Part shown: in pieces, positions 1 through 4,796 of the stretch
Layout of the letters: the number at the start of each line of letters is the position of its first letter
Position numbering within the stretch: position 1 is the stretch's first letter
NCBI GenBank assembly: GCA_030605915.1
Contig: JAUWHM010000023.1
Span: forward strand, 1-7,471
Length of the DNA stretch: 7,471 nucleotides
DNA from: Nitrospirota bacterium
Lineage (GTDB): Bacteria; NPL-UPA2; JAGMAN01
Direction of reading: 5' to 3'
The notes under the pieces: generated by a model
Databases searched by the model: none
Told to the model about the DNA's origin: nothing
Seen by the model: the letters and a program-made list of their open reading frames with translations, nothing else
Made by a program: the position numbers and the translations under genes

Positions 1-15
1 AGGGACGGGAACTTT

Positions 16-38
16 AGCTAAAAAGCGAAATTTTAGCT
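16..38. repeat. Perfect 8-bp inverted repeat (stem-loop)
   Basis: AGCTAAAA (16-23) and TTTTAGCT (31-38) are exact reverse complements separated by a 7-base loop. It lies about 170 bases beyond the stop of the minus-strand gene ending at 207. The minus-strand copy is followed by AAAGTTCCC rather than a T-run, so it is not a convincing intrinsic terminator. The rest of 1-206 contains a weaker TTTGAG/CTCAAA pairing and no gene I can support. Confidence 0.45.
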
Positions 39-206
39 GATGGGAAGGTTTTTAGTGATGTAAAAAATGGGGCTTTGAACCTGCCGTATAAAGGGATGGT
101 TTGAGAGGCGGGACGTCTACCCTTAACCCTCAAATCTCTTGTTTTTAGAGAAAATGGTTCGTATCCAATTTTGGGCCGATTTTTGCCAATTTGCGAGCGT
201 CGGATA

Positions 207-611
207 TTAGGCGGTGTTGGTCTGCATGGCCTTTTTCCGAAACATGAGTATGAGTACACCGGCCACGAAACCAAAGATAACATCACCAGCATACATCCAA
301 ACTGGAAGTGCATATCTTATGCCACCCACGAGGCAGAAAAGGCCATAGCACAGTAACCCATACGCTGCAAGCAGCAACATCGCCCCATATTTGAGAGGAT
401 TTCGGGCAAGAATTATGAAGAATACTCCAATCAGCCCAACCACCGCCAGACATAGTCGAATCATATACACAATGATAGAGCTCGCAGCAGGGAACTGAAA
501 ACCGACCCATTCGCACAACGCAGTTATCGCCCTCCACGGAAGAGCAGCAAAGACAAAACTCAGCAGACAGAGTACACCGCAAACCCACAGTGTCACCTTT
601 AAGCCTCTCAT
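207..611 (-). CDS. Small four-helix integral membrane protein, function unknown
   Basis: A 134-aa, strongly hydrophobic protein with about four predicted membrane spans (residues ~5-25, 45-68, 75-97 and 107-124) and a short basic tail (RKKAMQ). I know of no assigned function. The stretch around residues 70-100 (ARNPLKYG... YGLFCLVGGIRY) resembles uncharacterised membrane proteins I associate with Planctomycetota and Omnitrophota; that is from memory, not a search. The ATG at 611 is well supported: AAAGGAGGTG lies just upstream, with AGGAGG 7 bases from the start. A TGC-TATACT extended -10 sits further upstream at 657-649, so the gene is probably transcribed from its own promoter rather than read through from the 404-aa gene, which ends 107 bases upstream. 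No catalytic motif is visible. Overlapping frames in this stretch lack comparable start signals and are shadows. Confidence 0.85.
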   Translation of the reverse strand: MRGLKVTLWVCGVLCLLSFVFAALPWRAITALCEWVGFQFPAASSIIVYMIRLCLAVVGLIGVFFIILARNPLKYGAMLLLAAYGLLCYGLFCLVGGIRYALPVWMYAGDVIFGFVAGVLILMFRKKAMQTNTA

Positions 612-648
612 CTTTGCACCTCCTTTATACTCTTTTCCCTATGTTTAC

Positions 649-657
649 AGTATAGCA
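649..657 (-). promoter_or_regulatory. Extended -10 promoter for the 134-aa membrane protein gene
   Basis: Read on the minus strand, TGC (657-655) precedes TATACT (654-649), which matches an extended -10 element. No good -35 is present 16-18 bases upstream, which extended -10 promoters can tolerate. The implied transcription start near 642 leaves a leader of about 30 bases containing the AAAGGAGGTG ribosome binding site. Confidence 0.5.
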
Positions 658-692
658 TTTTCGTGCAGCTAAAGCCTTGTTATCACAGGAAA

Positions 693-705
693 TGGTTCGA
701 CTGTT
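693..705. repeat. 13-bp direct repeat, copy 1 (TGGTTCGACTGTT)
   Basis: Identical to positions 1972-1984. The two copies lie just outside the two ends of the 404-aa gene. Shorter TGGTTCG cores also occur in non-coding sequence at 155-161 and 3143-3149. Function unknown. Confidence 0.5.
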
Positions 706-717
706 TAATTCGGGTTA

Positions 718-1932
718 TTATTTCAGCGACCGCCGTACAATATCATCTCCTTCTCCACCATCGTCCTTCAGATTCTCGCCAACGCTATAAACCATGAACC
801 CTGGTTTCTCGTGACGATATAGAAAATCTCCACCGCTGAATGGGTCTTTCGGTAATCTCTCAAGAATTGTCGGACATAGTTCCTTCAGAGACTCAGGGTG
901 GCTACCTTTCTCTTCCCCATATATTCTGATAGCTAACGCTAACTGCCAGATGCGAGCAATAGCTTCGCATTCAGTCCTGTCCCCCGCTAAGAATGCGAAA
1001 CGTGACACCCACTCATGATTGACAAAGTAGCAATACCATGGAGGTCTTCTGGACCTGTATGTCGAAAGCCATTTTGCCTGCGCCTCCCTCGCCTCATGAT
1101 ACGGAAGTTTGTAGCATCGGATGTAATCCCGCTTCACTCGTAAGCCGTAAGCTATACACTTCTTTAGAATTGGACGCCCAAGCCAAGAAGAATAAAATCT
1201 CAGAATCAACTTCTGTCGGGGTGTCTCCCCAAGGTCATAGAGCTTAATTTCCCCTTTCAATATCCGCTCGGTCCGCTCTACATTCAGCAATTCCAGTTCG
1301 AGAGCGCGCACCAAAGGGAATTCGGCTCCATAACTCGTTATCTCTTCCAGCAAGGTGCGACAACTTGGCGAACCTGGTTCTCCCTGATCAAAGATAGTCT
1401 CCAGAGTTTCATACATTAGCTTTTGACAGTTTATCCTGATAAGTTGGGCAATGAGATTCGGCTCTGAGTATAAGATATTAGCAAAATGTAGTCCCACTCT
1501 GCAGGTCTCGACAGCTTCATCAGTTTTTCCATTCTCGCTTTCCATAACAGCTTTTAGCGATAGAGGTCTACAATTTAGATGTGCCATCCGCACATGTTTC
1601 ATCTTATCAATATCATACTCAACTGGAATGCGACTCCTTTTACAAGAAGCAGCCTTCCTCAGCAATTCAAACGCTGCTTTTTCTTCCTCTTCTCCTAGAC
1701 CAGACATTTTGAAGGCCTTGTTGTATAAGATGAATGCATTTTCTCCATCCGGCACCGGAGGGGGTGAGAAAGTAGCTAACGACATTGGACATCCCGAATC
1801 CTTAATTGCTGCAAATTCCTGCTCAAGCTCTTTATGGGCAGAGCAATTAAGAATAGTCCGGAATATTACTCCGGCCACCAACAGAGCAATCAAAACTGAT
1901 ACAACCCTTTTCCAAATCGCTTTCTTCATCAT
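718..1932 (-). CDS. Membrane-anchored hypothetical protein with pseudopilin-like C-terminal motif
   Basis: A 404-aa protein of unknown function. One N-terminal membrane segment (residues ~9-28) follows a basic start (MMKKAIWKR), so the rest should be extracytoplasmic. Residues 57-66 carry a PPPVPDGENA motif. The middle is predicted alpha-helical. The C-terminus has DPFSGGDFLYR (363-373), then YSVGENLKDDGG (382-393) and GDDI. This resembles the C-terminal Ca-binding loop of GspG-type major pseudopilins, but the short type IV pilin leader and the 120-150-aa size are absent, so it is not a pilin. Similar proteins are common hypotheticals in Planctomycetota-like genomes (memory, not search). Twelve cysteines are spread along the chain. 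Two adjacent ATGs (1932 and 1929) follow a GAGGGGAGGGA ribosome binding site. The second is spaced slightly better, so the start may shift by one codon. I found no clear promoter in the 142 bases upstream. Confidence 0.8.
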   Translation of the reverse strand: MMKKAIWKRVVSVLIALLVAGVIFRTILNCSAHKELEQEFAAIKDSGCPMSLATFSPPPVPDGENAFILYNKAFKMSGLGEEEEKAAFELLRKAASCKRSRIPVEYDIDKMKHVRMAHLNCRPLSLKAVMESENGKTDEAVETCRVGLHFANILYSEPNLIAQLIRINCQKLMYETLETIFDQGEPGSPSCRTLLEEITSYGAEFPLVRALELELLNVERTERILKGEIKLYDLGETPRQKLILRFYSSWLGRPILKKCIAYGLRVKRDYIRCYKLPYHEAREAQAKWLSTYRSRRPPWYCYFVNHEWVSRFAFLAGDRTECEAIARIWQLALAIRIYGEEKGSHPESLKELCPTILERLPKDPFSGGDFLYRHEKPGFMVYSVGENLKDDGGEGDDIVRRSLK

Positions 1933-1971
1933 TCCCTCCCCTCACACATTATGAGCTGTTCTCCCACAGTC

Positions 1972-1984
1972 TGGTTCGACTGTT
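1972..1984. repeat. 13-bp direct repeat, copy 2 (TGGTTCGACTGTT)
   Basis: Exact copy of 693-705. It lies between the 404-aa gene start (1932) and the doc-like gene stop (2075). Similarity continues weakly beyond the 13 bases (CAAATT here, TAATT at copy 1). Confidence 0.5.
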
Positions 1985-2074
1985 CAAATTGACGCAATTT
2001 AGCAACGTCAGCTCATCATCCCGAAAATCAACAGATCCGTCCCCATAGTCGACAGGACGCAATGGTTGGGCAGA

Positions 2075-2491
2075 CTAGCCCTTTGTCATATGACCACGGA
2101 CGAACTTTTGTATGGCGTCTACAACCTGTTTTTTGAATTCCGATGGGCTTTGCGCTACCCACACCGTGAAATTGTACAGTTCTTGGGAATTGGCTCTGAG
2201 CCATTTGTTATTGCTATTCAAGAACACAAGTAAGGTAGTTATGGCAATTCTCTTGTTACCATTCTGGAAAGGATGGTTCTTGATCATAAGGTAAAAGAGA
2301 ATGCTGGCCTTGGCAACAAGCGATGGATACAAATCTTTCCCGGAGAACTTCTGAAACGGGGTGACCACACAGCTTTCAAGCACATTTGGGAACCGGGTAG
2401 AGAAATCGGGTATTGGCTCGTCGAAAGACAGATGCTCCTTTGCGAGGCGGAAGGCAAGGTATTCTACATCTGATATTGAGATGATTCTCAT
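2075..2491 (-). CDS. doc: Doc/Fic-family toxin of a type II toxin-antitoxin module
   Basis: This 138-aa protein has the length and motif order of death-on-curing (Doc) toxins. The flap region PFQKFSGKDLYPSLVAKA (residues 45-62) precedes the Fic motif HPFQNGNKR (73-81) with catalytic His73, followed by IAITTLLVFL. Fic enzymes transfer AMP or other groups from nucleotides. P1 Doc instead phosphorylates elongation factor EF-Tu and so halts translation; whether this protein does the same is inference. Position 5 of the motif is Asn77, where Fic/Doc proteins usually have Asp or Glu (P1 Doc Asp70), which may weaken Mg-nucleotide binding. No canonical (S/T)xxxE(G/N) inhibitory helix is visible here or in the partner. 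The ATG at 2491 overlaps the upstream antitoxin stop as ATGA and has only a weak ribosome binding site, implying translational coupling. The TAG stop is at 2077-2075. Confidence 0.88.
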   Translation of the reverse strand: MRIISISDVEYLAFRLAKEHLSFDEPIPDFSTRFPNVLESCVVTPFQKFSGKDLYPSLVAKASILFYLMIKNHPFQNGNKRIAITTLLVFLNSNNKWLRANSQELYNFTVWVAQSPSEFKKQVVDAIQKFVRGHMTKG

Positions 2492-2745
2492 TCTTTGCCC
2501 AGTTGTTTCAATACTTCTCCGTATTCCTTCACGATCCTGCGCACTGCGGTGTCAATCCGCTTCTTTCCTTTCTCTGTTACTCTCTTACCAAGGATGCTGG
2601 CAACAGTCCTGTCAGTGATGACGTAAGTCTTGCCTATCTTTATGGCAGGAATCTGTCCTTTCTTGACCCGTTTGTAGATTGCGATGCGACTGACTCCCAG
2701 TAGTTCCGCCAGCCGAGGAATCGTTATGTGTTTTTCGTCAACCAT
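2488..2745 (-). CDS. Excisionase/MerR-type helix-turn-helix antitoxin
   Basis: An 85-aa DNA-binding protein from the start chosen here. The N-terminal half is a winged helix-turn-helix of the excisionase/MerR type: ITIPRLAELLGVSRIAIYKRVKKGQIPAIKIGK, then a strand. The last ~25 residues (from KKRIDTAVRRIVKEY) form a charged amphipathic helix, a plausible toxin-binding arm by analogy with the C-terminus of Phd. It is encoded directly before the Doc-like toxin with a 4-nt overlap, so it is very probably its antitoxin, and not a Phd homologue. The reading frame also opens at ATG 2784. I prefer ATG 2745 because GGGAG lies 6 bases upstream of it and because ATG 2784 sits inside the promoter, next to the -10 and upstream of the predicted transcript start. 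It is likely autoregulated through the GTTAAC box array at 2768-2821. Confidence 0.82.
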   Translation of the reverse strand: MVDEKHITIPRLAELLGVSRIAIYKRVKKGQIPAIKIGKTYVITDRTVASILGKRVTEKGKKRIDTAVRRIVKEYGEVLKQLGKE

Positions 2746-2767
2746 GGCTTTCTCCCGCAATAATGGT

Positions 2768-2821
2768 GTTAAGTTAGCTGTCATAAGTTAACATATGTTA
2801 ACCAGAATGTCAAGAGTTAAC
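2768..2821. promoter_or_regulatory. Symmetric GTTAAC operator array of the toxin-antitoxin module
   Basis: Four boxes GTTAA(C/G) start at 2768, 2787, 2797 and 2816. The middle two form the perfect 16-bp palindrome GTTAACATATGTTAAC (2787-2802). The outer boxes are centred exactly 24 bases either side of the palindrome centre, giving centre-to-centre spacings of 19, 10 and 19. The same bases also read as two 25-base direct repeats (2768-2792 and 2797-2821) of form GTTAA-N6-TGTCA-N2-AGTTAAC, 17 of 25 identical. The palindrome lies between the -35 and -10 of the minus-strand promoter, so a bound protein would block RNA polymerase. The antitoxin, or the antitoxin-toxin complex, is the natural ligand (inference). 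Confidence 0.7.
2785..2813 (-). promoter_or_regulatory. Sigma70-type promoter of the toxin-antitoxin module
   Basis: On the minus strand a perfect -35 TTGACA (2813-2808) is followed, after 17 bases, by TAACTT (2790-2785). The weak -10 is helped by a preceding TGT (2793-2791), an extended -10 feature. Transcription should start near 2778, giving a leader of about 33 bases before the ATG at 2745. Confidence 0.6.
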
Positions 2822-2822
2822 A

Positions 2823-3095
2823 CGCATTTGTATTCGATTTTGAGCTGATAAAATCAGGAATCTTTTGTGCTTGCGGAAGCCTCGTTTTCAACAAGGCCGA
2901 TTTGGCCACATTTTGGGTCTCATAAGGCCTTGGAATTCGGTGGCTTAGCGCTCCGAAATGGCTCGTTATTAGCCAGTAGGATACCCTTTAATCTCGGCAC
3001 GAATGTTCTCTCTGAATGCCTTTCCTGCCTAGGCTTAGCACCAGACGTTTTGTGCCAAATTGGGCAGTTGGAAAATAGGGCCTAAAATGCATGTC
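2823..3095. other. Intergenic stretch without a supportable gene
   Basis: Short open frames exist on both strands (for example 2867-3085 plus and 2988-3209 minus), but none has a ribosome binding site, a recognisable domain or a plausible protein composition. Small palindromes such as AAGGCCTT and CCTAGG occur, without larger structure. It could be decayed mobile or coding DNA. No terminal repeats or transposase fragments were recognised. Confidence 0.4.
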
Positions 3096-3141
3096 TAAAA
3101 GGCAAGTTCTTTTCCCACAAATCCTTTCAAGGTGCCTTTTA
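3096..3141. repeat. Long stem-loop downstream of the barrel operon (outer)
   Basis: TAAAAGGCA (3096-3104) pairs perfectly with TGCCTTTTA (3133-3141) across a 28-base loop, which itself ends in a small CCTT-TC-AAGG hairpin. On the minus strand the stem ends in CCTTTTAGAC, only four Ts, so terminator function is weakly supported. It is the farthest of three stem-loops after the 55-aa gene. Confidence 0.5.
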
Positions 3142-3156
3142 ATGGTTCGCCCTGCA

Positions 3157-3182
3157 CCCTGAAATTTCAAAGAAATTTCGGG
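3157..3182. repeat. Stem-loop with duplicated GAAATTTC palindrome
   Basis: CCC-T-GAAATTTC (3157-3168) and GAAATTTC-GGG (3172-3182) form an 11-bp stem with one bulged T and an AAA loop. GAAATTTC is its own reverse complement, so the element is also a tandem repeat of a palindrome. No T-run follows on either strand. Confidence 0.55.
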
Positions 3183-3188
3183 TACTTT

Positions 3189-3222
3189 AGTCCTGGAAAT
3201 GCTCTGCATTTCTCAGGGGACT
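3189..3222. repeat. Stem-loop overlapping the stop codon of the 55-aa gene
   Basis: AGTCC-TG-GAAATGC (3189-3202) pairs with GCATTTC-T-CA-GG-GGACT (3206-3222): fourteen pairs, two small bulges and a TCT loop. It covers the TGA stop (3215-3213) of the minus-strand 55-aa gene. It may stabilise the mRNA 3' end or act in termination. Lacking a T-run, it is not a classical intrinsic terminator. Confidence 0.5.
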
Positions 3223-3380
3223 TTGGCCTCGATAGTCCTTCCCCGGCGTAAACCAGGATTTAGCATGAAAGAAAGGGCAGCCCAGATATTGCTGATGGTC
3301 TCTTTAGCCGCTAAAGCTATTCCTCCTAATATGGCTAATGAGACTAAACCCCAGATGGTTTTAGTAGTTATCTGTTCCAT
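3213..3380 (-). CDS. 55-aa single-span membrane peptide downstream of the barrel gene
   Basis: A short gene with strong start signals. AGGAG (3392-3388) lies 7 bases before ATG 3380, the ideal position. The TGA stop is at 3215-3213. The product begins MEQITTKTIW, continues with a hydrophobic span (GLVSLAILGGIALAAK, residues ~11-26), an amphipathic stretch (ETISNIWAALSFML) and a basic tail (GLRRGRTIEAKVP). I recognise no family. The ribosome binding site starts 3 bases after the TAA of the outer-membrane barrel gene, with 14 bases between the genes, so the two should be co-transcribed and may act in the same envelope process (inference). It could be an inner-membrane partner, a small regulator of the barrel protein, or the remnant of a longer gene. 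Overlapping frames on the plus strand have no comparable ribosome binding site. Confidence 0.65.
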   Translation of the reverse strand: MEQITTKTIWGLVSLAILGGIALAAKETISNIWAALSFMLNPGLRRGRTIEAKVP

Positions 3381-3394
3381 TCTATTTCTCCTGC

Positions 3395-4645
3395 TTAGAA
3401 TCTATGCTTAAATGTTACCCTGACTGCCTCTTGCTCAGTATCGTTCTTCTCGTCGTAATCTGTATATCTGTATTTGAAATCTATTGATAAGGCTAAGTCT
3501 CCATCTTTAAATAATTTCTCACCAGATAGCTTAACATAGTATCTTTCCTTATCCTTGCTTGAATCGTTGAAGTCATAGAAATTCCCCTGTAAGGAGAGGG
3601 AAGCCTTCCAGGCTTTCTTTCTCTGGTAGGCGACTTTGATCTCGGCTGTTTCCTTCTGGTAATCGTTGCCTGCCTTCAGGGCATACTCTACATCCTTGTG
3701 CTGACCAAGAAGATTAAGGACAATTCTGTTCTTTTCATCGTCAAGTATTTTGTATGCCCAGGTATTCTTGATATAAAAACCACGATGGTCTAAGTCTGCT
3801 GTGAGGTAGTCTTTTTTGAAGTATTGATATTTTAAGTCTATCTTTAGTCTTGGGGTGATTTTGTGCACGGTCCTGGCGCCGTATAGCCAATACTCATAGT
3901 CGTAATCTTCGTCTCTTTCCTCTTCTTCCTTGGTATCCCTCTCACCCCAGCCTGATCTGGTGGTAATTTTATAGACCCAGGGAAGGTCAAAGATATAATC
4001 AAAACCTGCCTGGAGATTATGTTTAGTCCTTTCCCTGTTTATCTTTTTCTCCTCAGTGGTCTCTATCTTGTAAGAGGAAGTAAGCATTAATCTTTTCTCC
4101 CAGAGATATCTCTTCCCTCCAATCTTACCAAAGGCCTTAAGTTGGTCCTTTTCTCCTGCCTCTAAATAATCGAAATTATTAATCCCGGCTGTTAGATTGG
4201 CCGTATAGAGACCCTTTCTCTTAAAAGTGAGGGAAGGGGCGACCCTGATCTGGTCATATTCGCTTCCTGGCGTATTGTCATAACGCTTCTCTTTATATTT
4301 CAGTTTAAAATTGAGTTTCAAGGACTCTTCCTTGAGGTCCCTGATGTAATAGGACCAATTGGTCTTAAATATTCTGGAGATGCTATCAAGGGAATCCTTT
4401 GATTTGTAATCTTTGTCGTAGATAAAGGAGCTTATATCGTAACTTAGCCGAGGACATACTTCCTGTTCAAACTTGAGATGGTAGTTCTGGTAAGTATAAT
4501 CGTCATCAGTGTCCTCTTCATCATAATCTTCAGCCGTAGACTTCTTGCCCACCTCAGCATAGCCACTTAAGGTAAAATCATCTGCTATAGCCAGGGAGGG
4601 CAGGATTAGAAGCCCAATAAGAAGAATCTTCCATTTCACTTTCAT
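3395..4645 (-). CDS. Outer-membrane beta-barrel protein, function unknown
   Basis: From ATG 4645 the product is 416 aa and starts with a typical signal peptide: MKVKWK, a hydrophobic core (ILLIGLLILPSL), then the cleavage-like site AIA-DD. The mature part is a run of alternating polar/hydrophobic, Tyr-rich segments typical of beta-strands (for example SLKLNFKLKYKEKRYDN, RLKIDLKYQYFKKDYL, LALSIDFKYRYTDYDEKND). It ends in VTFKHRF, whose terminal Phe matches the insertion signal of outer-membrane barrels. Acidic loops stand out (EDYDEEDTDDDY; KEEEERDEDYDYEY). Transport, adhesion or metal binding are all possible; I cannot place a family. The start is uncertain. A longer frame begins at TTG 4678 behind GGAAGAGGGG, and ATG 4651 is two codons upstream. 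ATG 4645 gives the cleanest signal peptide but has no strong ribosome binding site of its own; the leader ORF ending at 4653 may supply ribosomes by coupling. The 55-aa gene follows 14 bases later. Confidence 0.82.
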   Translation of the reverse strand: MKVKWKILLIGLLILPSLAIADDFTLSGYAEVGKKSTAEDYDEEDTDDDYTYQNYHLKFEQEVCPRLSYDISSFIYDKDYKSKDSLDSISRIFKTNWSYYIRDLKEESLKLNFKLKYKEKRYDNTPGSEYDQIRVAPSLTFKRKGLYTANLTAGINNFDYLEAGEKDQLKAFGKIGGKRYLWEKRLMLTSSYKIETTEEKKINRERTKHNLQAGFDYIFDLPWVYKITTRSGWGERDTKEEEERDEDYDYEYWLYGARTVHKITPRLKIDLKYQYFKKDYLTADLDHRGFYIKNTWAYKILDDEKNRIVLNLLGQHKDVEYALKAGNDYQKETAEIKVAYQRKKAWKASLSLQGNFYDFNDSSKDKERYYVKLSGEKLFKDGDLALSIDFKYRYTDYDEKNDTEQEAVRVTFKHRF

Positions 4646-4652
4646 CAGCATC

Positions 4653-4736
4653 TTACAACAGGGTAGGTTTTTCGTCAAGTCCCCTCTTCCAAAATTTCCT
4701 CTCTTTCTTTTCAGCCGAAGCTGTGCTAAAATACAT
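4653..4736 (-). CDS. Candidate 27-aa leader ORF upstream of the barrel gene
   Basis: On the minus strand AAGGAG (4746-4741) lies 4 bases before ATG 4736. The frame runs 27 codons (MYFSTASAEKK... ending DEKPTLL) to TAA at 4655-4653. One base later comes ATG 4651 of the barrel frame, and ATG 4645 is 7 bases past the stop. That geometry would allow terminating ribosomes to restart on the barrel gene. The peptide is basic and hydrophilic with no recognised family. It may be chance in a 112-base gap, or the TTG 4678 start may be the real one. Confidence 0.35.
   Translation of the reverse strand: MYFSTASAEKKERKFWKRGLDEKPTLL
4724..4732 (+). promoter_or_regulatory. Extended -10 promoter for the spermidine-synthase-like gene
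   Basis: TGC (4724-4726) precedes TAAAAT (4727-4732), a good extended -10. The -35 region is not recognisable. The implied start near 4739 gives a leader of about 55 bases before ATG 4797. Confidence 0.45.
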
Positions 4737-4756
4737 AAGACTCCTTAAATACCTAC

Positions 4757-4786
4757 ATTTTATTGGTCGCACAGATTTTGTGGAAA
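4757..4786 (-). promoter_or_regulatory. Possible promoter for the barrel gene
   Basis: On the minus strand TTTCCA (4786-4781, 4 of 6 to TTGACA) is followed after 18 bases by TAAAAT (4762-4757). The implied start near 4750 lies just before the leader-ORF ribosome binding site. It would face the plus-strand promoter at 4724-4732, with start points about ten bases apart. Weak evidence. Confidence 0.3.
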
Positions 4787-4796
4787 TGTATTGGTT

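Noticed and set aside
14..313. Minus-strand 99-codon frame overlapping the end of the 134-aa membrane protein gene
   Set aside because: It starts inside that gene in another frame and becomes low-quality sequence rich in Pro, Lys and Arg; no start signal.
693..705. TGGTTCGA as a tRNA T-arm and attachment-site remnant
   Set aside because: No acceptor, D or anticodon arm can be folded around it, and no integrase is present.
1451..1954. Plus-strand 167-codon open frame
   Set aside because: Antiparallel shadow of the 404-aa gene; it lacks a ribosome binding site and the opposite frame has clear protein character.
1991..2063. GACGCAAT repeated at 1991-1998 and 2056-2063 near GTCGA/TCGAC sequences
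   Set aside because: Only 8 bases with variable spacing; insufficient to call an operator or repeat element.
2867..3085. Plus-strand 72-codon open frame between the toxin module and the barrel operon
   Set aside because: No ribosome binding site, unusual composition, no recognisable domain, and a similarly unsupported frame on the other strand; treated as chance.
3157..3182. Intrinsic terminator for the barrel operon
   Set aside because: A strong stem, but no T-run follows on the minus strand; listed as a stem-loop only.
2988..3209. Minus-strand 73-codon open frame after the 55-aa gene
   Set aside because: It runs through the strong stem-loops at 3096-3182 and has no start signal or family resemblance.
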